Shown: piece after piece, positions 43,257 to 54,144 of the stretch
Position numbering within the stretch: position 1 is the first letter of the stretch
How the letters are laid out: every line of letters begins with the position of its first letter
Source of the DNA: Rhizobiaceae bacterium
GTDB taxonomy: Bacteria > Pseudomonadota > Alphaproteobacteria > Rhizobiales > Rhizobiaceae
NCBI GenBank assembly: GCA_029233925.1
Contig: JARGOX010000015.1
Coordinates: 62,001-126,000, forward strand
Reading direction: 5' to 3'
DNA length: 64,000 nt
The notes under the pieces: generated by a model
Databases searched by the model: none
Seen by the model: the letters and a program-made list of their open reading frames with translations, nothing else
Told to the model about the DNA's origin: nothing
Program-made: the position numbers and the translations under genes

Positions 43257-43799
43257 ATGAAAAAGAACAAAATCATACCAGCGATGATTGCAGTGGCTGC
43301 GGCAGCCATTTTGCAGACATCACCAGTCAATGCTGCCGACGCTCCATGGGCAGCAGCGCCAGAGCCGATCGCAGCAAAACAACGCTTCGTCAAAATGGGA
43401 TTGTTGACCTGCATAAACCATGGCGGTTTTGGCTATGTCATCGGGTCATCCCATGACCTGACATGCACATTCAAAAATATGCGCGGCAACCGCTCAAGTG
43501 AACAATACGATGGTTCGATCACCAAAGTTGGTCCGGATATCGGCTACAAACAGCGTGGCAAGTTGGCCTGGGCTGTTTATGCACCCAGCTATCAGGTGCC
43601 TGAAGGGCGCCTGGACGGCACCTATCTGGGCGTCTCGGCAGAAGTCGGCCTTGGCGTTGGCCTGGGTGCCAACGTGCTCACCGGTAATCTGAAGAACAAC
43701 CTCAATCTCGTTCCTGTCAGTGTCTCCAGCAATATTGGCCTTAACGCCTCAGTCGGTATTGGCGCCCTCACCCTGACAAGCGCATCCGCCTCTCAGTAA
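43257..43799 (+). CDS. DUF992 domain protein, exported
   Basis: A 180-residue secreted protein. A signal peptide ends at PVNAADAPW. The mature part has the DUF992 pattern: MGLLTCINHGGFGYVIGSSH, LTCTFKN, then YDGSITKVGPDIGY and a glycine-rich region with YLGVSAEVGLGVGLGANV. Two conserved cysteines may form a disulfide bond. DUF992 proteins are common in Hyphomicrobiales and have no known function; an envelope role is likely. GGAG precedes the ATG, and a strong terminator follows at 43826-43859. Confidence 0.9.
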   Translation: MKKNKIIPAMIAVAAAAILQTSPVNAADAPWAAAPEPIAAKQRFVKMGLLTCINHGGFGYVIGSSHDLTCTFKNMRGNRSSEQYDGSITKVGPDIGYKQRGKLAWAVYAPSYQVPEGRLDGTYLGVSAEVGLGVGLGANVLTGNLKNNLNLVPVSVSSNIGLNASVGIGALTLTSASASQ

Positions 43800-43825
43800 G
43801 ACCATTTCGAAGTTTACCGATGCAG

Positions 43826-43859
43826 GCCCGATTGCTCCGTCAGGACAATCGGGCTTTTT
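43826..43859 (+). terminator. Intrinsic terminator after the DUF992 gene
   Basis: GCCCGATTG (43826-43834) pairs perfectly with CAATCGGGC (43846-43854) over an 11-base loop and is followed by five T residues (43855-43859). Confidence 0.9.
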
Positions 43860-43884
43860 CGTTTGATGACAGGGCCTTTTCTGT

Positions 43885-43914
43885 CTTCAGGCGGACGGGC
43901 TTCAGGCGGACGGG
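43885..43914 (+). repeat. 15-base tandem duplication
   Basis: CTTCAGGCGGACGGG occurs twice in tandem (43885-43899 and 43900-43914), just before the end of the PadR gene. It is probably a slippage event. Confidence 0.8.
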
Positions 43915-43931
43915 TGAATGGGAATTGTCTG

Positions 43932-44471
43932 TCAGTCCCCAGCAGGCTCAAGTCGGGCAAGCGCATTTTTGCACCAGTTTATCCAGCCGTTCTCATATTC
44001 CATACCCAGTTCCAGGCCCATCAGTTTTCCAAGGTCGCCGGGTTCGGGTTCACCATCGCTGAAACGCACATCCCTGATGTGATGGTATTGCGCCAATTGT
44101 TCACGGTGCGCTGCCAATCGGGCGGTGATTTGCTGACGCAAAGCACGTTTGTCAATGTGCTCGATCGCCTGAAGCCTTACCAGGAGGTCGTCCTTTATCA
44201 CCGCTGGCGCCACAGGCTTTCGGGACCATTCGAGCAAAGCCTGCCGACCTGCATCCGTCACGCAATAAACAATTCTGTTTGGTTTTCCTGACTGGATTTC
44301 CTCGTCGGAAACCACATGACCACGCTGGCCCAGTTTTTTCAGTTCGCGATAGATCTGGGGATGAGTGGCATGCCAGAAAAACCCGATGGAAGTGTCAAAA
44401 TACTTGGCCAGGTCATAACCGGACATGGGACGTTCCGTCAGGCAGACAAGAATGGCGTCTGAAAGAGCCAC
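43932..44471 (-). CDS. PadR-family transcriptional regulator
   Basis: A 179-residue PadR regulator. The winged helix begins ALSDAILVCLTERPMSGYDL and continues with FFWHATHPQIYRELKKLGQR and YCVTDAGRQALLEW. The C-terminal part is helical and should mediate dimerisation (PadR C domain). The start is GTG with GGAG about eight bases upstream. The gene is divergent from an NTF2-like gene and fadH, with a perfect dyad in the shared region, so it probably represses both directions until a phenolic or enoyl-type ligand binds. Confidence 0.9.
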   Translation of the reverse strand: MALSDAILVCLTERPMSGYDLAKYFDTSIGFFWHATHPQIYRELKKLGQRGHVVSDEEIQSGKPNRIVYCVTDAGRQALLEWSRKPVAPAVIKDDLLVRLQAIEHIDKRALRQQITARLAAHREQLAQYHHIRDVRFSDGEPEPGDLGKLMGLELGMEYENGWINWCKNALARLEPAGD

Positions 44472-44515
44472 AGGGGAACTCCATTTTTGGTTTGGCTTTT
44501 TTATTTGATTTTACC

Positions 44516-44537
44516 TATATGTGTCAATACACATATA
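44516..44537. promoter_or_regulatory. Perfect 9-bp-arm dyad between PadR and NTF2-like genes, probable operator
   Basis: TATATGTGT (44516-44524) and ACACATATA (44529-44537) are exact reverse complements around CAAT. Regulators of the PadR family bind dyads of this kind in their own promoter. It lies 44 bp from the PadR start and 38 bp from the NTF2-like start. Confidence 0.65.
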
Positions 44538-44575
44538 CTTATCGAGAATACAGATTCATTCAACTGGAGGGCATA

Positions 44576-45016
44576 ATGGATCAATTGACGGGATTGCACC
44601 CCGATGCCGTAAAAACGCTTCAACAGTGGCACCAGATGCTTGAACACAGTGATCTTGGCGGTCTGCCGGACATAATTTCCGGGAATATTGTTTTCAGATC
44701 CCCCGCAGTGTTTAGGCCTTTTGCCGGAAAACCGGCGTTCCTGACGATCATTGATTCAGCCATTCGGATATTTGAGGATTTTCGCTACCTTCGGCAATTT
44801 GCCACGCCGGACGGAAAAAGCGCAGTGCTGGAGTTTGAAGCACATATAGCCGGCACACACCTCAAAGGTATCGACATGATCCGCTTTGACGACAGCGGTC
44901 TGTTTGAAGAATTCGAGGTGATGATCCGCCCAGCCAATGGCCTGGCCGAGCTTGCCCGGCGCATGGGTGAATTGGCAGGCCCAGGCCTTGCAAAAATCCG
45001 TTCATCCGGCAGCTAG
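44576..45016 (+). CDS. NTF2-like/SnoaL-type cone-fold protein
   Basis: A 146-residue cytoplasmic protein with the expected helix-helix-strand start (HPDAVKTLQQWHQMLEHSDL) and a beta region with GNIVFRSPAVFRPFAGKPAF and LKGIDMIRFDDSGLFEEFEV. This is typical of the SnoaL/NTF2-like group of small binding or isomerase proteins. A catalytic Asp/His pair cannot be assigned. GGAGGG precedes the ATG. It lies between the PadR dyad and fadH, 57 bp upstream of the latter, so the three genes form one regulated unit. Confidence 0.85.
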   Translation: MDQLTGLHPDAVKTLQQWHQMLEHSDLGGLPDIISGNIVFRSPAVFRPFAGKPAFLTIIDSAIRIFEDFRYLRQFATPDGKSAVLEFEAHIAGTHLKGIDMIRFDDSGLFEEFEVMIRPANGLAELARRMGELAGPGLAKIRSSGS

Positions 45017-45070
45017 CAATTTTCAGCCAGCGACCCAGCCAGCCAGACCAACAATCGCGTACAGGATTGA

Positions 45071-47107
<2,037 letters not shown>

Positions 47108-47113
47108 AGCGGA

Positions 47114-47144
47114 ACGCGCCCGGAATAGCTCCGGACGCGTTTTT
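47114..47144 (+). terminator. Intrinsic terminator after fadH
   Basis: ACGCGCCCGGA (47114-47124) pairs with TCCGGACGCGT (47130-47140) with one mismatch over a five-base loop. A run of five T residues follows. It starts seven bases after the fadH stop codon. Confidence 0.9.
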
Positions 47145-47272
47145 GCTTCTTGTTGTTCTGTGACCTTTGGATCTGCGACTTCAAGCAGGATATCTTCTTG
47201 TGAAAACAGCCTTTTGCAGTCAACAGCCAACAGATTGAATCCGGCGATCAAAACAGAAGACACCCTGCCCGA

Positions 47273-47707
47273 TTAGAGCTGGATCTCCAGATGCGGACGG
47301 CCATTGGAGGTTTTTTTCGGAGACACCCCTGATCCATCGATCACACCATGAACGCGTTGGCGAAAATTCGAGAAACTGTCAAATGTGACCACATCGACAG
47401 GTTCGTCAAAATGCAGGGTGACGCGAAACAGGTTGTTTGCCGGCAAAATCTGCGCGGCAATCACCCGGCCGGTGAAAGCCTGGCCAAGATAGGTCCCGCT
47501 TACCCGTTCACCCACGTGGACAGGTGTCGTCGGCCTGTTGCTTCCGACCCGCGCAAATAGGGTATTCCAGTCCCTGAAGCCGTATTGATGCGCGATTGCT
47601 TCAAGCGCTTTTGAGTGACCGATGGTCTGGCCTGTCTCACCCAGGGATTTGCGCAACCGTTTGGCCTGATCCTTGAGTGCTTGCAATGTTGGTAATTCGA
47701 TAGACAT
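47273..47707 (-). CDS. Small glyoxalase-superfamily-associated protein (uncharacterised)
   Basis: A 144-residue protein. The N-terminal half, LPTLQALKDQAKRLRKSLGE, then HSKALEAIAHQYGFRDWNTL, is a helical module seen in proteins annotated as glyoxalase superfamily or glyoxalase-related. It occurs in several alphaproteobacterial small proteins without known function. The C-terminal half is beta-rich (VSGTYLGQAFTGRVIAAQIL). I see no metal ligands for a VOC fold here. AAGAGG precedes the ATG. The VOC gene upstream on the same strand may be its partner. Confidence 0.7.
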   Translation of the reverse strand: MSIELPTLQALKDQAKRLRKSLGETGQTIGHSKALEAIAHQYGFRDWNTLFARVGSNRPTTPVHVGERVSGTYLGQAFTGRVIAAQILPANNLFRVTLHFDEPVDVVTFDSFSNFRQRVHGVIDGSGVSPKKTSNGRPHLEIQL

Positions 47708-47995
47708 GTTTCGCCTCTTGCAGTTTCCGCACGCCGAAGAAAAACGGTACTCGCATTGCCATCAGTCCGCATGCACTGAAATTGGCGTTAAATGTTCAAA
47801 GAGGACTTCACCATGGTGTGAACCAGCGAGTGGCAGGTGCCCCGACCTTTCCCATGATTTGGTTTGTCGCGGGCACTTTGTCAAGGCCACCCGATAGTCT
47901 GGTATCGATGCCGGGCGGAAAGATTGCCACGATTGGCTGGAATTGCGCATCCGATTCTGGCTGCCTGTTCTGGCCTATGACCATACCAGCGCCAA

Positions 47996-48373
47996 TCATC
48001 GGCCCGATTTGAATTCCGGATTGTAGATAAGGCCGATGGCATTGCCAAAAGGGTCACTGACCGTTGCGACGACAATCTGACCACCGACATTTGTGGCAGG
48101 ATCCATGATGGTGGCGCCGAGCTTGACGAAATGCACAATAGCCTTCGCGAGGTCCTCCACTCCCCAATAGGTCAGGACATTGCTGGTTTTCTCATCTGAC
48201 GGCATGTCATCGGGCATCAGACCTAGTTCAAATCCCCCGATATTGAACCCCACATAAAAATGCTCATCGAAATAAGGTGTTTGGTCGAATGCCTTGCCAT
48301 ACCATTTTTTGGCCGCGTCAAGATCAGCCACCTTGTAGATTGTCGTTCTGAGTCCGAGAATGGAAGCGGCCAT
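47996..48373 (-). CDS. VOC-family (glyoxalase/bleomycin resistance-like) protein
   Basis: A 125-residue protein with the two beta-alpha-beta3 modules of the VOC fold. Visible segments are LGLRTTIYKVADLDAAKKWY at the start, then FYVGFNIGGFELGLMP, and GGQIVVATVSDPFGNAIGLI at the end. Typical metal-ligand positions are partly preserved only, so its activity cannot be inferred; relatives are lyases, dioxygenases or binding proteins. AAAGGA lies six bases before ATG 48373. It is followed, after about 290 bp on the same strand, by the glyoxalase-associated small protein. Confidence 0.85.
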   Translation of the reverse strand: MAASILGLRTTIYKVADLDAAKKWYGKAFDQTPYFDEHFYVGFNIGGFELGLMPDDMPSDEKTSNVLTYWGVEDLAKAIVHFVKLGATIMDPATNVGGQIVVATVSDPFGNAIGLIYNPEFKSGR

Positions 48374-48560
48374 GTCATGTCCTTTGATGCTGTAGTGTTG
48401 GAAAGAACGCGCTGTCTGCATGTAGAAACGCCGAGCCACTGATCGTGCAATAAACCCCGACCGAGACGCAATCAATTTTATGAAGAACGGTTTTCAGACT
48501 TGTTATTGAATATTTGCCACTCTACGGGTTTTCGATGACTTCCAAAAAGGGCTGCGGGCT

Positions 48561-49556
48561 ATGACCGATATGTCAAAGATCATTCCATCACTCCAACAGA
48601 TACGAGAAGCCTGCGAGACGCTTGACGGACGCCTTGTCGAGACTCCCGTCTTGAACCTCAGCCACGACCCGATTGTTGATTTACTGGGCGGGCATGTTTC
48701 AATGAAACTTGAGCTTTTCCAGCACGCTGGTTCTTTCAAGGCGCGCGGCAATCTGTTGGGGATGGACCGGCTTGATGCCACACAGCGTGCTGCCGGTGTT
48801 ATCGCGGCCAGCGGTGGCAACCATGCACTTGCTGTTTCATGGGCCGCCCAAAAGTTGGCTGTGGCAGCGACAATCGTCATGCCTCGGGCTACGGACCCTC
48901 TGCGTATCGAAGGCTGCAAGGCATTTGGTGCATCGGTTCTGCTGGTCGATGACATTGCTTCGGCCTTTGATCTGATGAACACTAGGGCGGCTAGCGATAG
49001 GCTGACCATGATGCACCCTTTCGAAGGGGAGCACATGACGCTTGGTGCGGCCACCTGCGGCACGGAAATTCTCAATGCGCTGCCTGATCTGGATGTCATA
49101 GTCGTTGCGGTGGGCGGCGGCGGACTGATCAGCGGCATTTCGGCGGCGATCAAACAGGCAAGACCCACCTGCGAAATCATTGGCGTTGAACCGTTTGGTG
49201 CCGACAGTCTTTTCCAAAGCCTTGAGAAGGGGGAACCCGTGCGCATAGGCAAAGTGAACACCATTGCCGACAGCCTTGGATCGCCTGCGGCCCTGCCCTG
49301 TTCCTTTGCCATCGCACAGAAATTTGTCAGGCGGGTCATTCGCATTGAAGACAATGCAATGCTGGAGGCCATGGGCTTCATGCGCGACCATTTGAAACTC
49401 ATGGTCGAACCGGCCTGCGCCGCTGCATTGGCGGCTGCGATGGGGCCTTTGCAGGATGAGATCCAGGGCAAAAGGGCTTGCCTTCTTGCCTGCGGCTCCA
49501 ACATCGGATTGGAGCGTTACAATCTGTTGTTAGGCAATCAACAGGCTCGAGCCTGA
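48561..49556 (+). CDS. PLP-dependent threonine/serine dehydratase-family protein
   Basis: A 331-residue fold-type II PLP enzyme. The PLP lysine is in HAGSFKARGNLLGM, the substrate loop is SGGNHALAVSWAA, and the phosphate-binding glycines are VAVGGGGLISGISAA. The C-terminal part lacks the ACT regulatory domain of biosynthetic IlvA, so it is a catabolic-type dehydratase. It should remove ammonia from threonine, serine or a related hydroxy-amino acid; hydroxyaspartate or hydroxyectoine degradation enzymes belong to the same group. It stands upstream of the ferredoxin-NADP reductase gene but with a 230 bp gap. Confidence 0.88.
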   Translation: MTDMSKIIPSLQQIREACETLDGRLVETPVLNLSHDPIVDLLGGHVSMKLELFQHAGSFKARGNLLGMDRLDATQRAAGVIAASGGNHALAVSWAAQKLAVAATIVMPRATDPLRIEGCKAFGASVLLVDDIASAFDLMNTRAASDRLTMMHPFEGEHMTLGAATCGTEILNALPDLDVIVVAVGGGGLISGISAAIKQARPTCEIIGVEPFGADSLFQSLEKGEPVRIGKVNTIADSLGSPAALPCSFAIAQKFVRRVIRIEDNAMLEAMGFMRDHLKLMVEPACAAALAAAMGPLQDEIQGKRACLLACGSNIGLERYNLLLGNQQARA

Positions 49557-49788
49557 GCGACCGATCCACCGGCCGACTTGGTGCAAAAATATTACCGAAG
49601 TATAGACATGCAGCACGCATTGGCTTATGGCGCTGTCGTCCATGAATTCCACCCGCAAGCGGGTTTTCCAACCTGTGGACCGCCATCGACCGTTCCGGCA
49701 TCCAGACCGGCATGACTTTGGCGGCATACGGAAAACCCAGCCAGCCAGACTGCTTTCACACAGCACCATTCCTTGCCCGGGAGCCACT

Positions 49789-50562
49789 ATGAAAAATCTC
49801 AATGAAGAAACAGTCCTGTCGGTCCACCATTGGAATGATACCCTGTTCAGCTTCAAGACCACACGCAATGCAGGCTTTCGATTTCGCAATGGTGAATTCA
49901 CCATGGTGGGGCTTGAAGTGGATGGCCGCCCCCTGTTGCGTGCCTATTCCATGGCCAGCTCAAATCATGAAGATACGCTTGAGTTTTTCAGCATAAAAGT
50001 GCCGAATGGTCCACTGACATCCAAATTGCAGCATCTGCAAAAAGGTGAATCCGTACTGATCGGCACAAAACCGACCGGCACGCTGGTGACCGACAATCTT
50101 CTACCGGGAAAAAACCTCTATCTTCTGGGAACCGGTACCGGTCTTGCGCCGTTTCTCAGCCTGATCAAGGATCCGGATGTTTATGAGCGCTTTGAAAAGA
50201 TCGTCCTGGTCCACGGAGTCCGCTTCATCAGGGATCTCGCCTATCAGGACTACATATCCAACGAGCTCCCCGTCCATGAATATCTCGGTGAGATTGCCAG
50301 TGAAAAACTGATCTACTACCCGACGGTGACGCGCGAGCCGTTCCGCCACAATGGGCGCATCACAGAGTTGATGGAAAGTGGAAAACTGTTTGACGATATC
50401 GGTTTGCCGCAGATCAACAAGGACGACGATCGCGCCATCCTGTGCGGCGGTCCGCAAATGCTGGAAGACACACGCCTCTTTTTCGAAGGACGCGGCTTCA
50501 CCGAGGGAACGCGGGCCAATCTCGGCAGCTTCCTGATTGAAAAGGCCTTCGTCGAGAAGTGA
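49789..50562 (+). CDS. fpr: Ferredoxin-NADP reductase (Fpr type)
   Basis: A 257-residue flavoprotein of the bacterial FNR/Fpr group. The FAD-binding motif is RAYSMASSNHED, the phosphate-binding segment is VPNGPLTSKLQHLQKG, and the NADP site is LLGTGTGLAPFLSLI. The C-terminal segment ends FLIEKAFVEK, the typical form of bacterial FPRs, where the terminal region stacks on FAD. It exchanges electrons between NADPH and ferredoxin or flavodoxin, often in oxidative stress. GGGAG precedes ATG 49789; further upstream in-frame codons do not look like the family. Confidence 0.93.
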   Translation: MKNLNEETVLSVHHWNDTLFSFKTTRNAGFRFRNGEFTMVGLEVDGRPLLRAYSMASSNHEDTLEFFSIKVPNGPLTSKLQHLQKGESVLIGTKPTGTLVTDNLLPGKNLYLLGTGTGLAPFLSLIKDPDVYERFEKIVLVHGVRFIRDLAYQDYISNELPVHEYLGEIASEKLIYYPTVTREPFRHNGRITELMESGKLFDDIGLPQINKDDDRAILCGGPQMLEDTRLFFEGRGFTEGTRANLGSFLIEKAFVEK

Positions 50563-50735
50563 AATCCGCGTGCCTGCAACCAAACCACTGGGGGCACACA
50601 AGCCGCATTTGCAGCTTCTGTTTCAATTCGTAAACTTGCAATCGCCGCAGGTCTGTTTCGGGACGCCTGGCTATGCTCGGAACAAAGACCTATGTGCAGC
50701 CGCGTTTGAAAACGAAAAAGATGCTTGATTGACGG

Positions 50736-50761
50736 AAAACACCTCAGTCTTGGGGTGTTTT
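50736..50761 (+). terminator. Possible intrinsic terminator
   Basis: AAAACACC (50736-50743) pairs perfectly with GGTGTTTT (50754-50761) over a ten-base loop. It lies 173 bp after the fpr stop codon and could end fpr transcripts or others. Confidence 0.55.
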
Positions 50762-50910
50762 GCCAAAGTTCGATGATTATGACCCGTCTGACTGGTTCGG
50801 GAGATTTTCCGGCAAGAAGCGTGTCGCCATGAGATGCAGGTGGTGGCGATACGGGTCATCGGTCAAGACGCGCGCCTCCGTCCGGAGAGCCTTCCGAACC
50901 GGCCTCCGGT

Positions 50911-51002
50911 GAGCCCAGCCTCCGTCGGACGGCGTTGCGTCGCTTGCCCGGCCAACCAGGTCGCGCCGCGCGGCGCGCTTGGCCGACGGATAGGCTGGGC
51001 TC
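50911..51002. repeat. Long GC-rich inverted repeat of unknown nature
   Basis: GAGCCCAGCCT-CCGTCGG (50911-50928) pairs with CCGACGG-AT-AGGCTGGGCTC (50983-51002) with one two-base bulge. The centre also holds GGCCAA/TTGGCC and a GCGCCGCGCGGCGC palindrome. The block is much richer in GC than the flanking DNA. It could be a repetitive element remnant or a structured RNA. Confidence 0.55.
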
Positions 51003-51238
51003 AACAGATGGGTCCTAATCAACGATCTTTGGTATTGTACTGCTGAAGAAGCAGTTTCACGTCGCAATTTACGGATTAATAATCAACTACTGCAAGACTT
51101 GGTTTCAAGGCGCCCCGGTCCAGGTTGCACTGAAACGACCCAAGTCCGGTCATTGCAGCGCTCTGATTGGGCTTGCCGAATAGGCGAAGAAAATATATTT
51201 TTATAACTATATGTATTCAATGGATAATATTATTCCTG

Positions 51239-52084
51239 ATGAAAAACTATCTGATAAATCTGGATCGAAGCGGGGATCGTCTTGCAAGGATGCGGGAGCG
51301 TTTTCATGCGATCGGCCTGGATTATGTTCGCGTGTCGGCTATTGACGGATGCAACCTTTCTGAGAGTGATATAAGAATATTCCTGAAAGACCGCCGCTCA
51401 CGGCGATGGAATTACGGTGAAATCGGTTGTTTCCTCAGCCATCTCAAGACCTGGCAAATCTTTGTCGAATCCGGTGAAGAATTTGCGGCAGTATTTGAAG
51501 ATGATGCTTTCATGTCTTCCGAATTGACAAGTCTGCTTACGGGATCTGGCTGGATACCCGAAGATGTGGACATCGTTCGCCTGGAAACCACATTCTGGAA
51601 AACCGAGATCAGCGTTGAGAGGACAAAATTGTCGGGCAAACTTGGTCTTCACAGGCTGCTATCGCTGCACCATGGAGCCGGTGCCTATATCCTGTCAGCC
51701 CGCACTGCCAAGTGGCTGCTGGATAATAATGACCTTTTGCGCACAACCATTGACAGCGCCCTGTTTGATTTTCAGGAGAAATCCTGTCGAAACCTTAAAA
51801 TCTACCAGGTAAATCCGGCACCTGTTTTGCAGGAAACGGTCTACAAATTGCACTTCCAACCGGCTTATGATGCACAATCGCAGATTATAAAGTCTGATTG
51901 GGTACCGACACCGGAGTGGTCACTGAAGCTGCGTAAACTCTGGCGCGAGATCAAACGCCCCTACCGGAAACTCAAAAATGGATTTCAGCGAAAGGCGCGT
52001 GAGAACAACAAGCTTTCTGTGGTCGGCAAAATTGATTTCTACGGAAGAGTGGAAAACAATGCAGAGAAAATCTATCGACCGTAG
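51239..52084 (+). CDS. Glycosyltransferase family 25 (LPS-type) protein, copy A
   Basis: A 281-residue GT25 enzyme. The start MKNYLINLDRSGDRLARM is diagnostic, followed by RRWNYGEIGCFLSHLKTWQ and the metal-binding AVFEDDAFMS. GT25 enzymes add galactose or related sugars to lipooligosaccharide or other glycans. The C-terminal region is basic (REIKRPYRKLKNGF). It is closely similar to copy C (53242-54129) and less so to copies B and D. AT content is above average in this part. The start has a weak ribosome-binding site. Its 3' end overlaps the convergent copy B gene by 13 bp. Confidence 0.9.
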   Translation: MKNYLINLDRSGDRLARMRERFHAIGLDYVRVSAIDGCNLSESDIRIFLKDRRSRRWNYGEIGCFLSHLKTWQIFVESGEEFAAVFEDDAFMSSELTSLLTGSGWIPEDVDIVRLETTFWKTEISVERTKLSGKLGLHRLLSLHHGAGAYILSARTAKWLLDNNDLLRTTIDSALFDFQEKSCRNLKIYQVNPAPVLQETVYKLHFQPAYDAQSQIIKSDWVPTPEWSLKLRKLWREIKRPYRKLKNGFQRKARENNKLSVVGKIDFYGRVENNAEKIYRP

Positions 52085-52932
52085 TGCTGTTCACGATCAT
52101 TGCTGCTTTCAATATCCTGTTGATCCTGCAAAGGGCAGTATACGATTTTCCGAACGCATAAATTGAATATATACATCCTGTTGAAATTGCGCGCTTTCCG
52201 AAATAACCGCACAATTTCCCGCCATATTTTGGCAAATCCGCGCATCCTCACTTTGGAATGCAGTTGTTCTTCTCTCTCTTCGTCAAGCAGACTTTCAAGC
52301 CCTTGAAAATGGCTGGAACCCTCTATCATGCTATCCTGGATACATAAGGCCGGGTCAATCTGGTAAATGTTCAACCTTTTGGAAACACCCAACTCCGGGT
52401 TAAAAAGCACCTGATCAACTGGATCACACATTAATTCAGTCATTTTCAGCAGTCGCCTGGCTGTCTTCTTGCTCAGAAAATAGCCGCCTGAACCACCATG
52501 ATGGCTTTTCAGGCAGCCAACGCCCCTCCCGAATACGCGCAGTTTTTTGATGTAGGATATTTCAACGACTTTCAGTGTTGTTTCGGCTTTCACCAAGTCC
52601 GCATCAGTTGGCAACCAACTGTCGTTTTCGAGGAACTTTCCACAGCCGCCAGAAAAATGGATATCATCTTCGGCAACAAATCCCCACTCGTCATCCCCAT
52701 CCGAGACCAATTGCCAAACATTCCGATGGCTTAAAAAGCAACCGATTTCACCCTTCGCAACGTCAAAAAATCCGCTGCGCAGGTTCTGCAGCCTTGCAAT
52801 TTCGCCAGCGGGTAATGTGCTCCCATCAACAGCAACGACGCGGATAATATCCAAATTCAATTTGGCGGTAGACTCGAGAAACCACCTATAGCGCTCTGGA
52901 GAACGATCAAGGTTGATGACAAAGCACTTCAT
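52072..52932 (-). CDS. Glycosyltransferase family 25 (LPS-type) protein, copy B
   Basis: A 286-residue GT25 enzyme. Visible segments are CFVINLDRSPERYRWFLEST at the start, GEIGCFLSHRNVWQLVS, the metal-binding GFVAEDDIHFSG, and SHHGGSGGYFLSKKTARRLL. It is most like copy D (55086-55904): both have AEDD rather than FEDD and the segment VKAET plus GGSGGYF. The C-terminal part has basic segments (REIVRLFRKARNFN). The pattern suggests two ancestral GT25 forms, each duplicated. It ends in a 13 bp convergent overlap with copy A. Confidence 0.9.
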   Translation of the reverse strand: MKCFVINLDRSPERYRWFLESTAKLNLDIIRVVAVDGSTLPAGEIARLQNLRSGFFDVAKGEIGCFLSHRNVWQLVSDGDDEWGFVAEDDIHFSGGCGKFLENDSWLPTDADLVKAETTLKVVEISYIKKLRVFGRGVGCLKSHHGGSGGYFLSKKTARRLLKMTELMCDPVDQVLFNPELGVSKRLNIYQIDPALCIQDSMIEGSSHFQGLESLLDEEREEQLHSKVRMRGFAKIWREIVRLFRKARNFNRMYIFNLCVRKIVYCPLQDQQDIESSNDREQHYGR

Positions 52933-53241
52933 TTAATATCAGACCAATGCGGGTCGCCCATGATCGGTTACACCATCTGCTTGTTGCCCGGCTATCCAAA
53001 CAAGCAAATATGCAACAACATGCAACTCTTGTCGTTTTCGCCACAAAGCGACCGAAACAATCGACATCCCAAGATATAAAATCGAATTTGGTTCTCTTAT
53101 TCATATTCAGGGACGTAATCAGTCAAAAATATTGCGACAGCCAATTTATCTATTCAGAAAATCCAATTAACTTCTTCCAAGGTCATTTTTTCTATCAATA
53201 TTCTTGCGCCTGAGCAATCCATCATATACATAAAATTCTAT
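52933..53241. other. AT-rich divergent intergenic region
   Basis: 309 bp between divergent GT25 copies B and C. It is notably AT-rich and should hold promoters for both. No gene or clear dyad was seen. Confidence 0.45.
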
Positions 53242-54129
53242 GTGTTTTTGCACAAACAAAAGTGCCTGCATTTGAAGTGCTTTCTCATCAACCTGGATCG
53301 GAGCTCGCTTCGTCTTGAGCGAATGGCCGCGCGGTTTCAAGCAATTGATCTGGATTTTACACTGATCCAAGCCGTTGATGGTTACCTATTGGCGCAAAAT
53401 GAGGTTGATCGATTCGTCAAGACCCGAAATACACGCCGTTGGAACTATGGTGAAATCGGCTGTTTTCTAAGTCACTTGAAAACATGGCAATGGTTTCTCG
53501 AGTCGGGTGAGGAATTCGCAGCGGTTTTTGAAGACGACGTATTTTTATCGAACGAATTGACCGGCCTTCTTGCCAGTTCTGACTGGATACCGGACGATGC
53601 AGACATCGTCCGGCTGGAAACGACATTCTGGAAGACCGAGATCAGCGTGGATAAAATCATGGTGACCGAACGATTTGACCTTCACAGGCTGCTGTCTCTA
53701 CATCATGGAAGTGGGGCTTACATCATATCAAAGCGTGCTGCCCGGTTTTTGCTCGACAATCCCGCTTTGTTGCGCTCAACAATCGACAGTACCCTGTTTG
53801 ATTTTCGAGAAAAATCCTGCCGCGCGTTGACAATATATCAGATGAATCCTGCGCCGGCGATGCAGGAGTTAATCTATGAGAAATACCTTAGCGAGATTCC
53901 TGTTACCGAATCTGAAATTGCCAAATCAATGCCTGTCCCTTCCCGGGCCTGGGCGTTGCAACTGAGTAAATTACTGCGAGAGATCAAACGCCCCTTTTTA
54001 AGCGCCCGGACCCGCTTGACGCGACTCATACGGCAGCGCACCAACAGATCTGTGTCTCTCAGAATCAATTTTTCAGGAACAGTTTACGACCGCACGGAAC
54101 AACTCTACGGTCCATCGGACCTGCGTTGA
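53242..54129 (+). CDS. Glycosyltransferase family 25 (LPS-type) protein, copy C
   Basis: A 295-residue GT25 enzyme close to copy A: both contain RRWNYGEIGCFLSHLKTWQ, SGEEFAAVFEDD, DIVRLETTFWKTEISV, LHRLLSLHHG and IYQ-NPAP. This level of shared sequence suggests a fairly recent duplication. The GTG at 53242 is used here; a TTG at 53272 would start nearer the family N-terminus (LKCFLINLDRSSLRLER). Neither has a clear ribosome-binding site. The metal-binding motif is FEDDVFLS. It converges on the fucosyltransferase gene with a 15 bp gap. Confidence 0.88.
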   Translation: MFLHKQKCLHLKCFLINLDRSSLRLERMAARFQAIDLDFTLIQAVDGYLLAQNEVDRFVKTRNTRRWNYGEIGCFLSHLKTWQWFLESGEEFAAVFEDDVFLSNELTGLLASSDWIPDDADIVRLETTFWKTEISVDKIMVTERFDLHRLLSLHHGSGAYIISKRAARFLLDNPALLRSTIDSTLFDFREKSCRALTIYQMNPAPAMQELIYEKYLSEIPVTESEIAKSMPVPSRAWALQLSKLLREIKRPFLSARTRLTRLIRQRTNRSVSLRINFSGTVYDRTEQLYGPSDLR

Positions 54130-54144
54130 ATTAAGCGGCGGAAC

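Larger units (their letters stand above)
50563..51238. other. Long intergenic region with terminator and GC-rich hairpin
   Basis: This 676 bp stretch has a terminator-like hairpin at 50736-50761 and a GC-rich block at about 50800-51010 with a long inverted repeat. The last 200 bp are AT-rich and should hold the promoter of the first GT25 gene. No gene was recognised with confidence. Confidence 0.45.

Noticed and set aside
50777-51067. Minus-strand open frame of 96 codons in the GC-rich block
   Set aside because: The product is low-complexity and basic, overlaps a long inverted repeat and has no recognised domain; the structure looks non-coding.
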